From contig CAKZUU010000143.1 of the NCBI GenBank assembly GCA_937922175.1, forward strand, positions 1 to 13,074: a DNA stretch of 13,074 nucleotides. The letters are read 5' to 3'. This document shows positions 1 to 6,410 of the stretch, in pieces. The translations under genes were made by a program, and so were the position numbers. The notes under the pieces are model-generated. The model was not told the origin of the DNA and searched no databases. It was given only the letters and a program-made list of their open reading frames with translations. Position 1 is the first letter of the stretch. Every line of letters starts with the position of its first letter. The DNA is from an uncultured Gemmataceae bacterium (GTDB lineage Bacteria; Planctomycetota; Planctomycetia; Gemmatales; Gemmataceae).

Positions 1-518
1 TGGCCACCGACCCGAGCGGAAATTTGTTGTTTGTGCCGGTGCTGGTCGTTGCAGGAGCAGCTGCCGGGTGGTGGCTGCTCGGTCCAGGTGCTGGGACCGC
101 CAATGCTCCCGCTCCAGGTCAAGAGACATTCGTCCCTCCACCCCGGCCGTTCCTCGAAGATGCGGTAGCAGGACTTCCAGGTGCTGCGGTGGGTGCTGGC
201 ACCGCCTGGATTGTAACTATCGTTGTGCCAGCCGGAACTGGACCATCATCGCAAGCCACTCGAGTAATTGTCAATCAGAACACCCTTCACCACATTTTTG
301 GCCAGGCTCGGCATAATCTAGGACAGTTGCTTAATCTGTTCAGGGGTAGCCAGATTGAAGCATACTCAGCAGTTTACCGTGCAACAGTCATCGCCATCAA
401 AAGAAAAGGTATTACCGGAATCTTTGAAACTGTAGTAACAGTTGGTGGGCTAAACATTACTGTTCGTGGCAGAGTAATTGATGGTGTCGTTCGTATTTCG
501 ACTTTCTTTATACCATAG
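1..518 (+). CDS. C-terminal end of an Rhs/YD-repeat polymorphic toxin (partial, 5' end outside window)
   Basis: The frame is open from the window edge (first full codon at base 3) to a TAG at 516-518, giving 171 visible residues. The first residues, ATDPSGN, match the end of the Rhs repeat-associated core (usually ...NxPxxxxDPxG). Everything after them is therefore the variable toxin tip of a much larger secreted or cell-surface protein. Residues 8-32 are hydrophobic and Gly/Ala-rich (VPVLVVAGAAAGWWLLG), as is usual just after the core. A Pro-rich linker follows. The tip itself is about residues 85-171, with HHIF at 96-99, RHNL at 103-106, a helical Arg/Lys-rich middle and a beta-rich end (VGGLNITVRG, then DGVVRIST). 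The conserved-looking His and Arg residues suggest a small nuclease-like toxin, possibly of the BECR superfold, but I cannot name the family. Base composition changes from GC-rich to AT-richer near base 260, at the start of the tip. The probable immunity gene starts 30 bases downstream. Confidence is high for the Rhs C-terminus and low for the toxin activity. Confidence 0.8.
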   Translation, partial: ATDPSGNLLFVPVLVVAGAAAGWWLLGPGAGTANAPAPGQETFVPPPRPFLEDAVAGLPGAAVGAGTAWIVTIVVPAGTGPSSQATRVIVNQNTLHHIFGQARHNLGQLLNLFRGSQIEAYSAVYRATVIAIKRKGITGIFETVVTVGGLNITVRGRVIDGVVRISTFFIP

Positions 519-548
519 GAAACCATCAGAAAACAGCGAGCTATAGCA

Positions 549-971
549 ATGGAATCATCAATTTTACATCTAGAGGATGAAGCATTAAAACTTTTGTTAG
601 CTGGAGATGACCGAGTACTACAGATCCTACGGCAACAACTAGAATGTGCGAATCGCACACGTGAGTTCAGTGGTACAGGCTATTTCACATATTTTGCCGT
701 TCAACCAGGAGTACAGCATCTTTGTGGGAATCCATCATTTAGTTTTGGCGACATCACAGCTGAGATTCAAGGACTTCAATACGGAGTCGATTTTGTATTG
801 CATATTAAAGAAGGAGCCCTTGCTTTTCTTGAGGTGACAACTTTTGGTGAAAATTGGCCAGTACAGCTAGGTTCATTTGAGCTATTTTATGTTGTCAGAG
901 GCAAAAAAAGTAAGAATCGCGATCTAGTTGCTTTGCAAGGAATAAATGGCTGGCCGCCAACCTACAGGTAG
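549..971 (+). CDS. putative immunity protein for the upstream Rhs toxin
   Basis: This ATG-started 140-residue acidic-to-neutral protein has no signal peptide or membrane segment, so it should be cytosolic. The N-terminal 35 residues look helical (ILHLEDEALKLLLAGDD, then VLQILRQQL). The rest alternates like a beta-rich small domain: FTYFAV at 46-51, FSFGDITAEIQGL at 64-76, VDFVLHIKEGALAFLEVTTFG at 80-100 and NWPVQLGSFELFYV at 102-115. Its location directly after the toxin tip, in the same direction, with a 30-base gap and similar AT-rich codon use, is the classical place for the cognate immunity gene of an Rhs polymorphic toxin. The motif of acidic residues around 'LEVTTFGENWP' resembles small proteins that follow Rhs or CdiA toxins, but I do not assign a named family. 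The Shine-Dalgarno sequence is poor (GCGAG about 10 bases upstream), so translation may be coupled to the toxin reading frame. The role rests on context and is inferred. Confidence 0.7.
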   Translation: MESSILHLEDEALKLLLAGDDRVLQILRQQLECANRTREFSGTGYFTYFAVQPGVQHLCGNPSFSFGDITAEIQGLQYGVDFVLHIKEGALAFLEVTTFGENWPVQLGSFELFYVVRGKKSKNRDLVALQGINGWPPTYR

Positions 972-1098
972 AATAGTATTGATACAATTACTTATGCAAT
1001 ATAATGTTTAAAAATATGATTAATCTTATGTTATATAAATAACTCTATAAAATTAATAAGGTTTGGATCAGTTAATATCAATAATATTTTATGTTATT
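972..1098. other. extremely AT-rich spacer ending at a sharp composition boundary
   Basis: Only 20 of 127 bases are G or C, against a strongly GC-rich background that resumes abruptly at about 1099 (GCCCTCCCTCGC). The 9-mer TTATGTTAT occurs twice, at 1026-1034 and 1089-1097, the second copy directly at the boundary. No ORF of substance, tRNA end or recognisable integrase site is visible. This is best read as the trailing edge of the acquired toxin-immunity cassette. Confidence 0.6.
979..1005 (+). promoter_or_regulatory. possible sigma-70-like promoter in the AT-rich spacer
   Basis: TTGATA at 979-984 and a perfect TATAAT at 1000-1005 are separated by 15 bases, shorter than the usual 16-18. 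It could drive the downstream methyltransferase pair. In such AT-rich DNA a match like this can easily arise by chance, and planctomycete promoters are poorly characterised, so this is only a candidate. Confidence 0.2.
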
Positions 1099-1515
1099 GC
1101 CCTCCCTCGCATCCACCTGAACCCGACCCGCTCCACACGGCTACCCCGTGAATCTGCGCCGACGGCTTACGATCTCTTCCCCTATCCGAGTTCTGTCTTT
1201 CCCCAGACGCATCCGAATCGGTTGGGGGTCCTCGCCGAGTTAATGGGCATGAAGCCGGCCCCACCGGATCGGTGTCGAGTCCTGGAGGTCGGCTGCGGCG
1301 ACGGGATGAACCTCATCAGTCTGGCCTTGGCTTACCCCGCGATCGATGCCGAGGGTGTTGATCTCGCATCGACAGCCATCGCCAAGGGGCAGAGCATGGT
1401 CAATGAATTGGGCTTGAGCAATGTTCGGCTCATTCCGCTTGACTTGATGGAATACGAACCGCACGGGCCTTTCGACTACATCATCGCGCATGGTTTTTTT
1501 TTCCTGGGTTCCTGA
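1063..1515 (+). CDS. class I SAM-dependent methyltransferase, N-terminal part (split by frameshift)
   Basis: This is the catalytic Rossmann-type half of a class I methyltransferase. SAM-binding motif I is VLEVGCGDG (residues 73-81 from the TTG at 1063). The acidic motif II is EGVD (97-100), and the motif IV region is FDYIIAHG (137-144). The preceding stretch, YDLFPYPSSVFPQTHPNRL (about 36-54), is the usual N-terminal signature of the 'methyltransferase regulatory domain' family. The reading frame runs through nine T at 1494-1502 and then hits a TGA at 1513-1515, with the meaningless tail FFFLGS. The protein continues one frame over in the next entry. The start is doubtful: the first 12 residues come from the AT-rich spacer and read like chance coding, so the native 5' end may have been replaced. 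In-frame stops lie at 1054 and 1057, so there is no longer version. The substrate is unknown. Confidence 0.75.
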   Translation: MDQLISIIFYVIALPRIHLNPTRSTRLPRESAPTAYDLFPYPSSVFPQTHPNRLGVLAELMGMKPAPPDRCRVLEVGCGDGMNLISLALAYPAIDAEGVDLASTAIAKGQSMVNELGLSNVRLIPLDLMEYEPHGPFDYIIAHGFFFLGS

Positions 1516-2674
1516 GCCGGTTCGCGAACGCCTGCTCGACTTGTGCCGCCGCTTCTTGGCACCCTCGGGAGTCGCTTTCATCAGTTACAACGCTTTGCCC
1601 GGGTTCCATGCCCGCCGACTGGTCCGCGATGCGTTGCGCTTTCACACCGAACATTTCCCGGATCCGCAGAGCAAAATTGAACAAGCACAAGCCATCCTGA
1701 CGTTGCTCCTATCACGACGGAGTGATGACGAATACGCGGCTCTTCTTCGCAAAGAAGCGGAATGGACCGTGAACAAGGAGAATCAGGCTGTCTTGTTGCA
1801 CGACGATCTCGCAGAGATCAACGAGCCGTACTATTTCCACGACTTCCTGAAGTTCGCCGAACGGTTTGGATTGCAATTCCTTGCCGAGGCCGACTATCAC
1901 GAGATGAATGAATCGCTCTTGCCGCTGCCCATCGCGCGGGTTCTTGCCCCGATGAATGTCCGCTTGCGAGAGCAGTATCTGGATTTTCTGAAGTGCCGGC
2001 GATTTCGCCAAACGTTACTCGTTCATGCCGACGTCTCCCTTGACCGTAAGCCGTCGCCTGATCGCGTGAAGACCATGTTGATCGCTGCTCAGGTGGTCCC
2101 CGCATCGGAGAAGTTTCGGTTCGAACCTCACGTCGTGGAGAAGTTTCTTGGCCGCGGCGACGCCACGATGCAAGTCGACCATCCGCTGACGAAAGCGGCC
2201 TTGCTCGTCCTTCGCGATCATTGGCCTCGACCGTTGACATTCGACGAATTAGTGTCCGGGGCCGAACAACGTCTGGCCCCGAAGCAGTCGGCCAACGCGG
2301 AGGCACGGGACACGTTGGCAATGATTCTGCTTCGCGCTTATGGGTCAGGTCTGGTCGAATTGCACAAAGTCCGAGGCGAATGGTGCCCATTGCCGACAGA
2401 GCGGCCCGTTGCCTCGCCCTTGGTCCGCTGCCTGTTGAGGCGAAACGAGCGGCAGGTGCCGTCATGGCGTCCAGCGAATGTCCGCGTAGACTCGCCCTTT
2501 ACCCGCCGATTGTTATTATTGCTCGATGGTAGCCGCGATCGCAACGACCTGGAACGTGAGCTGGCTGAGTGTCTCGATCGCCACGATGTCGTTCTTCCTC
2601 CGGGCGCGCCAGCGCTGCCAAAGTTGATCGAAAGGTTGTTGCAGGAAGCCGCCCGAAATGCTCTTCTCCGGTAG
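1490..2674 (+). CDS. methyltransferase regulatory domain and C-terminal part (same gene as the preceding half)
   Basis: The sequence continues the split methyltransferase. FFSWVPEPVRERLLDLCRR, then LAPSGVAFISYNALPG (about residues 24-38), completes the catalytic domain in the form typical of this family. VLLHDDLAEINEPYYFHDFL (101-120) with FGLQFLAEADYHEM is the methyltransferase regulatory domain (the Pfam MethyTransf_Reg type). REQYLDFLKCRRFRQTLLVH (160-179) is a conserved block that follows it. The last 200 residues are a winged-helix-like C-terminal region rich in Arg and Leu. Removing one T from the run at 1494-1502 joins both halves into one 536-residue protein reading HGFFSWVPEPV, the usual length for this family (about 500-540). 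The ATG at 1490 lies inside the T-run context and has no Shine-Dalgarno sequence, so it is not a likely real start. The next gene starts 6 bases after the stop, suggesting co-transcription. Confidence 0.8.
   Translation: MVFFSWVPEPVRERLLDLCRRFLAPSGVAFISYNALPGFHARRLVRDALRFHTEHFPDPQSKIEQAQAILTLLLSRRSDDEYAALLRKEAEWTVNKENQAVLLHDDLAEINEPYYFHDFLKFAERFGLQFLAEADYHEMNESLLPLPIARVLAPMNVRLREQYLDFLKCRRFRQTLLVHADVSLDRKPSPDRVKTMLIAAQVVPASEKFRFEPHVVEKFLGRGDATMQVDHPLTKAALLVLRDHWPRPLTFDELVSGAEQRLAPKQSANAEARDTLAMILLRAYGSGLVELHKVRGEWCPLPTERPVASPLVRCLLRRNERQVPSWRPANVRVDSPFTRRLLLLLDGSRDRNDLERELAECLDRHDVVLPPGAPALPKLIERLLQEAARNALLR
1494..1502 (+). other. T9 homopolymer at the frameshift point of the methyltransferase gene
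   Basis: Nine consecutive T sit exactly where the conserved protein changes from frame 1 to frame 2. Eight T would restore HGFFSWVPEPV and a single 536-residue reading frame. The possible explanations are a sequencing or assembly homopolymer error, a true recent frameshift mutation, or transcriptional slippage on the run. The flanking coding sequence is otherwise intact on both sides. Confidence 0.85.
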
Positions 2675-2680
2675 TCGAAC

Positions 2681-3865
2681 GTGAAAAAAGTCGTAGCAGC
2701 CGTCGTCACGGTTTATTACCGAGGGTCTCATGCCGATGTGATTGTGGGCAAGATCCTCGAGGGATACGATCACGATGGAAAAGAGTATCCGAACCTGGAA
2801 CTGGCCGCCTTGTACGTCGATCAATTCCCGGCAAACGATCTCAGCCGCGAATTAGCGAGGAAATTTCGCTTCCGGTTGTCCCCTACCATCGCGGATGCCC
2901 TCTGCCGTGGCGGAGATCGACTCGCCGTCGATGGCGTCCTCTGCATCGGCGAGCACGGTGAGTATCCGCGGAACGACCGGGGACAGATCCTTTACCCGCG
3001 ACGGCGAATGTTCGCCGAAATCTGCGACGTGTTCGAGAAATCCAAGCGAAGCGTGCCGGTCTTTATCGACAAGCATCTGTCGGCCGAGTGGCAGGATGCC
3101 GAATGGATGGATCGTCGGGCGCGGGAATTGTTCGTCCCGCTGATCGCAGGTTCGTCGTTGGTCGTGACGTGGCGTCGACCGGAGTTGCAGTTGCCCAAGG
3201 AATGCGAACTGATCGGGGCGGTGCAAGTGGGATACGGCCCGTTCGAGGGCTACGGTTTTCATGCCCTCGAAGCCTTGCAATGCATGTTGGAACGGCGGCG
3301 CGGCGGAGAAACGGGCGTGCGGGCTGTCACCTGCCTCACGGGCAAGGCCATGTGGGAAACGATGGACCGGGGCGAATGGTCGAAGGAACTGCTCGAAGCG
3401 GCCTTGGCGAAGGTTCCCGCGTCGGCCCAGGGCGATTACCGCCGCCTCACCGAGGAAGCTGCCGAAAGCGGCGTCATTTTCATCGAATACAGCGATGGTC
3501 TCAAAGCCGCCGTTGCCATGATGAACGGATGGGCCTATGAAGGCGACGGAGGGGCGTTCACGTTTGCCTGTCAACGGAAGAATCACGCGATCGAAGCGAC
3601 CCATTTTTATTTGCAGCAGCCTGAACCGTTCGCCCATTTCGCCTATCAATTGCGGGCCATCGAACACACGATTCAGACGAATCATCCGGCCTATCCAGTT
3701 GAGCGAACCTTGCTGACAACGGGGATCTTGGATGCCGCGATGATCAGTCGAGCGGAAAGGAATCGGCGCGTCGAGACACCCCACTTGGCACGGATTCGCT
3801 ACCTGCCTCGCGATTGGCCGCACGCCCAGGGCGATCCTCCCCGCCCCCGCCCGCCGCGGAGATGA
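2681..3865 (+). CDS. conserved Gfo/Idh/MocA-like protein of unknown substrate
   Basis: This 394-residue protein begins with a GTG 6 bases after the methyltransferase stop. No clear Shine-Dalgarno sequence is present, which suggests translational coupling. The N-terminus (KKVVAAVVTVYYRGSHADVIVGKIL) followed by LELAALYVDQ (39-48) and a conserved GVLCIGEHGEYP (85-96) resembles the Rossmann half of Gfo/Idh/MocA-type oxidoreductases. Further blocks typical of this planctomycete/acidobacterial family are YPRRRMFAEI (105-114), VPVFIDKHLS (125-134) and VPLIAGSSLVVTWRRPEL (152-169). It also has GYGPFEGYGFHALEALQCMLERRRGGETGV (184-213). The classical GxGxxG loop is not visible, so nucleotide binding is uncertain. 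There is no signal peptide, so it is probably cytosolic. The last residues (GDPPRPRPPRR) are low complexity. Family membership is recognised by eye, and the biochemical role and partner are unknown. Confidence 0.7.
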   Translation: MKKVVAAVVTVYYRGSHADVIVGKILEGYDHDGKEYPNLELAALYVDQFPANDLSRELARKFRFRLSPTIADALCRGGDRLAVDGVLCIGEHGEYPRNDRGQILYPRRRMFAEICDVFEKSKRSVPVFIDKHLSAEWQDAEWMDRRARELFVPLIAGSSLVVTWRRPELQLPKECELIGAVQVGYGPFEGYGFHALEALQCMLERRRGGETGVRAVTCLTGKAMWETMDRGEWSKELLEAALAKVPASAQGDYRRLTEEAAESGVIFIEYSDGLKAAVAMMNGWAYEGDGGAFTFACQRKNHAIEATHFYLQQPEPFAHFAYQLRAIEHTIQTNHPAYPVERTLLTTGILDAAMISRAERNRRVETPHLARIRYLPRDWPHAQGDPPRPRPPRR

Positions 3866-3882
3866 CGCTCGACGGCGCCGAA

Positions 3883-4371
3883 TCAATCATCCATCAAATC
3901 GTGGTCTCCGAAAATGGTGAATCCCATGCGGGAGAGGGTAGCGACGGCGGTTTCATGATCGGCGACGTGCAAGGCCAGGGCCGCGCAGCCATCCGGCCCC
4001 ACGAGTAGCGGGTAAGCGTAGTGGATATCGACCTCGGCGCTGAGCAGCGCCTTGCAAATATGAGCTAACGGTTGCTTGCTCTCGGGCAACTTGACCACGA
4101 GCAAATCGCTCTCGGTAAAAGGGAGATTGGCCAGTTCAAAAACTTCCCGGGCTCGCTCCGGGTCGTTGAACACCAACCGGATGACGGCACAATCGGCCGA
4201 ATCGACAACGGTCAGAGAGACGATGCGGATTTCCGTGGACTCGAAGCGGCGGACCAGATCCATCAACGCACCGAGACGGTTTTCGAGGAAGACGTTGAAC
4301 TGCCGGACACTGGGCCATTCCCGCCCATGAGCCGTCTCGAATTCCGTCTCCGATCCGTCGCCGAAACTCAT
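3883..4371 (-). CDS. tandem ACT-domain protein
   Basis: This 162-residue protein starts at an ATG at 4369-4371, preceded on the minus strand by GGGGAGA 5 bases upstream. The first ACT domain is about residues 22-95, with VRQFNVFLENRLGALMDLVRRF (typical beta1-alpha1, with the ligand-loop NRxG) and IRIVSLTVVDSADCAVIRLVF. The second is about 91-158 (VVKLPESKQPLAHICKALLSAEVDIHYAYPLL, then AALALHVADHETAVATL). Tandem ACT domains without a catalytic domain usually bind amino acids and regulate an enzyme or act as stand-alone sensors. Such proteins are common in planctomycetes and are often labelled as acetolactate-synthase-like. No target enzyme lies next to it. It converges on the Gfo/Idh/MocA-like gene, with 17 bases between the stops, and diverges from the S41 gene across 169 bases that must hold both promoters. 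Confidence 0.85.
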   Translation of the reverse strand: MSFGDGSETEFETAHGREWPSVRQFNVFLENRLGALMDLVRRFESTEIRIVSLTVVDSADCAVIRLVFNDPERAREVFELANLPFTESDLLVVKLPESKQPLAHICKALLSAEVDIHYAYPLLVGPDGCAALALHVADHETAVATLSRMGFTIFGDHDLMDD

Positions 4372-4540
4372 GAGGTCTCCCCGAGCTGTCCGCCGCAGTA
4401 TACAAGTGTCGCCCGTTCGCGGTCAATGGTCGAATCGACACAACAATCCGTGAGAGAACGAGGGGAGGCAACCGATCTGGATTGCGGCCGCCCGTCAACT
4501 GCCGTAGCATACGAGAAACCAAGCAGAGGAGACGGGGTGT

Positions 4541-6118
4541 ATGCGTCCGACAATGGTGGCTGCGCTACTGCTGGCGGCGGGGGCAAGTCTCTCGAGGGGG
4601 GCCGGCCCAGGAGAAACGCCGTCGGTGCCGACGAACGACGCGCTTCGGACCCAGGCACGGCGATACGCCCACGAACTGACGATCTTCCTGCGGTGGGTGG
4701 AGGCAAACTACGTTCGGCCGGTGCCCCGCACGGACCTGGCCTTGGCCGCGTTGCAGGGCCTTTATGAAGCCGCGCAGGAGCCTCTCCCGACCGCGCTGAG
4801 AGCGGAGGTCGCTCAAGCGGCGGAGCCGGAGGCGATCAAGCACCTTCTAGCCGTTGCCCGGGAAAGGTTGGGCGACCACGAGGCGCTGCGCGATTCGCGA
4901 GCGCTCTGGGCCAGCATCCGTTCGGTGCCACGGGCGTTGGACCCGTACTGCGGGGTGCCACAACCCGGAGATCGTCGGAACATGAGCCTTTCGCAAATGT
5001 ACGGCGCGGGTTTTGAATTCGAGTCGCTGCCTGAACCTGTGGTCACGCTGCTCGAAGCGAGTCGCGATTCGGCTCCCGCTCGCATCCCTTTGTCGCGGGG
5101 ACCGGCACGGATCTCGTCGGTCATTCCCGGCAGTCCGGCACAACGAGCAGGCATCCGCCCCGGCGACATCCTCACCGCCATCGAGCGTCACCCCATCGAC
5201 TCTCCCGATGGGATCAAACTCTTCCCGAAACTCATCCATTTGGAAAGCCCCGAACCGCTCACGTTCACGCTGACGATTCGGCGCCCCGTGTCGGAGACGA
5301 CGCTCGTGGTCAAAGTTTCACCGACGAATTTCGTCCCCGAGTCTGTTTTTGGCGTCCGCCGACGTCTCGATCATTCATGGGATTTCATGCTGGATCCGAC
5401 CCACCGCATCGGCTACCTCCGCCTGGGCTTCATCGACGAATCGAGCAGCCAGGAAATGGTGGAGGCCATCGAAGGGTTGAAATTGCAAGGCATGCGGGGA
5501 TTGATTCTCGATCTACGAGGCAATCCCGGAGGCTTCGTTGAACCGGCCAAGGCGATTGCGGGAATGTTCATCAAATCGGGGTTACTGGCCACCTTCCGCG
5601 ACCGGCGTGATGGCGAACAACGAGTCATGATCGAGGACGGCAGCGCCATTCTCGAGGGCATCCCGACCGTGGTGTTGATCGACGGCGAGACGCGGGGAGG
5701 TGGAGAGATGATCGCCGCTGTCTTGCAGGACCACGGCGTGGCGGTCGTCGCCGGGACTCGCTCCTTGGGCAAGGGAAGCGTCCAACGAACCGAAATTGTC
5801 CGGCTGGACAGCGGCGAACAACTCGACATCCAATTCAAACTGACCACCGGGCTGTTTACGCGCCCCAACGGGAAAAATCTGCAACGGTTTCCCGACAGCC
5901 GCGACGCTGACGATTGGGGAATCCGACCCGATCCCGGCTTGGAGTTCCCCGTGTCACCCGATTTGGCGAAACAGATCAAAGACTGGATGGAGCAACAGGT
6001 CCTCCGCCCGGGTCCGAGCCGTGAATCGCTCCCTCTCGACGATCCCGAAAAGGACCCGTTGCGCGAGTTCGCCCGACGCTATTTATTGCGACAGTTGACC
6101 GCGAAGAAAACCTCTTAA
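4541..6118 (+). CDS. S41/C-terminal processing peptidase-like exported protein, nucleophile position altered
   Basis: This 525-residue protein starts at an ATG with GAGGAG about 9 bases upstream. An N-terminal hydrophobic stretch (MVAALLLAAGASLSRGAG, 5-22) suggests a Sec signal, so it probably acts in the periplasm. A helical region (35-150) is followed by a PDZ domain at about 185-260 (ISSVIPGSPAQRAGIRPGDILTAI). The S41 core is at about 288-480, with IGYLRLGFIDESSSQEM, GLILDLRGNPGG (320-331) and GTRSLGKGSVQ (405-415). Aligning the general-base Lys411 of GKGSVQ with CtpA/Prc places the nucleophilic serine at residue 386. Here the usual SASASE segment reads TRGGGE, with Gly386. The classical Ser-Lys dyad is therefore incomplete although the fold motifs are kept. 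It may be a catalytically silent scaffold or substrate-binding protein, or it may use another mechanism. No frameshift or truncation is visible. Confidence 0.85.
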   Translation: MRPTMVAALLLAAGASLSRGAGPGETPSVPTNDALRTQARRYAHELTIFLRWVEANYVRPVPRTDLALAALQGLYEAAQEPLPTALRAEVAQAAEPEAIKHLLAVARERLGDHEALRDSRALWASIRSVPRALDPYCGVPQPGDRRNMSLSQMYGAGFEFESLPEPVVTLLEASRDSAPARIPLSRGPARISSVIPGSPAQRAGIRPGDILTAIERHPIDSPDGIKLFPKLIHLESPEPLTFTLTIRRPVSETTLVVKVSPTNFVPESVFGVRRRLDHSWDFMLDPTHRIGYLRLGFIDESSSQEMVEAIEGLKLQGMRGLILDLRGNPGGFVEPAKAIAGMFIKSGLLATFRDRRDGEQRVMIEDGSAILEGIPTVVLIDGETRGGGEMIAAVLQDHGVAVVAGTRSLGKGSVQRTEIVRLDSGEQLDIQFKLTTGLFTRPNGKNLQRFPDSRDADDWGIRPDPGLEFPVSPDLAKQIKDWMEQQVLRPGPSRESLPLDDPEKDPLREFARRYLLRQLTAKKTS

Positions 6119-6410
6119 GCGCGGCCCCGCCGACCGCGATTCGTCGACCCGAGGCATCACCTCTCAACCGGACGTGCCGTTTGCTCACGACGGGCCGGAC
6201 CGAACCGTCGCCCTCGGGCAACCTGCGACCTGGATCGCCTCAAGGCGGAACGATCCCCTCCCGGCAGCAGCGTTGTCACTCCGGCAGCGGAGTCCGTCGA
6301 GATAACGTTTCCGGGGCGACATTGCGGCTCGGCAGCAAGGAGCGAACCGTGTACACTGCCTCTTTCGTCCCGGCAAGCCGTCGGATCGGCACGGTTAGGG
6401 AGGAAGTGCC
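6119..6410. other. intergenic region between the S41-like and MgtE-like genes
   Basis: This is 292 bases of GC-rich DNA with no convincing coding frame. A weak CGCGG/CCGCG hairpin follows the S41 stop but has no T-run. An 8-base palindrome GTGTACAC lies about 55 bases before the next start. The only solid signal is the ribosome-binding site GGGAGGAAG just before the ATG at 6411. No promoter could be assigned. Confidence 0.5.

Noticed and set aside
1490..1492. ATG as an independent start for the C-terminal methyltransferase half
   Set aside because: It has no Shine-Dalgarno and falls exactly at the frameshift. The upstream frame supplies the missing SAM-binding half of the same protein.
2852..3886. 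344-codon minus-strand open frame
   Set aside because: It is antisense to the conserved Gfo/Idh/MocA-like gene and rich in Arg/Pro/His/Gly with no recognisable motifs; a high-GC shadow.
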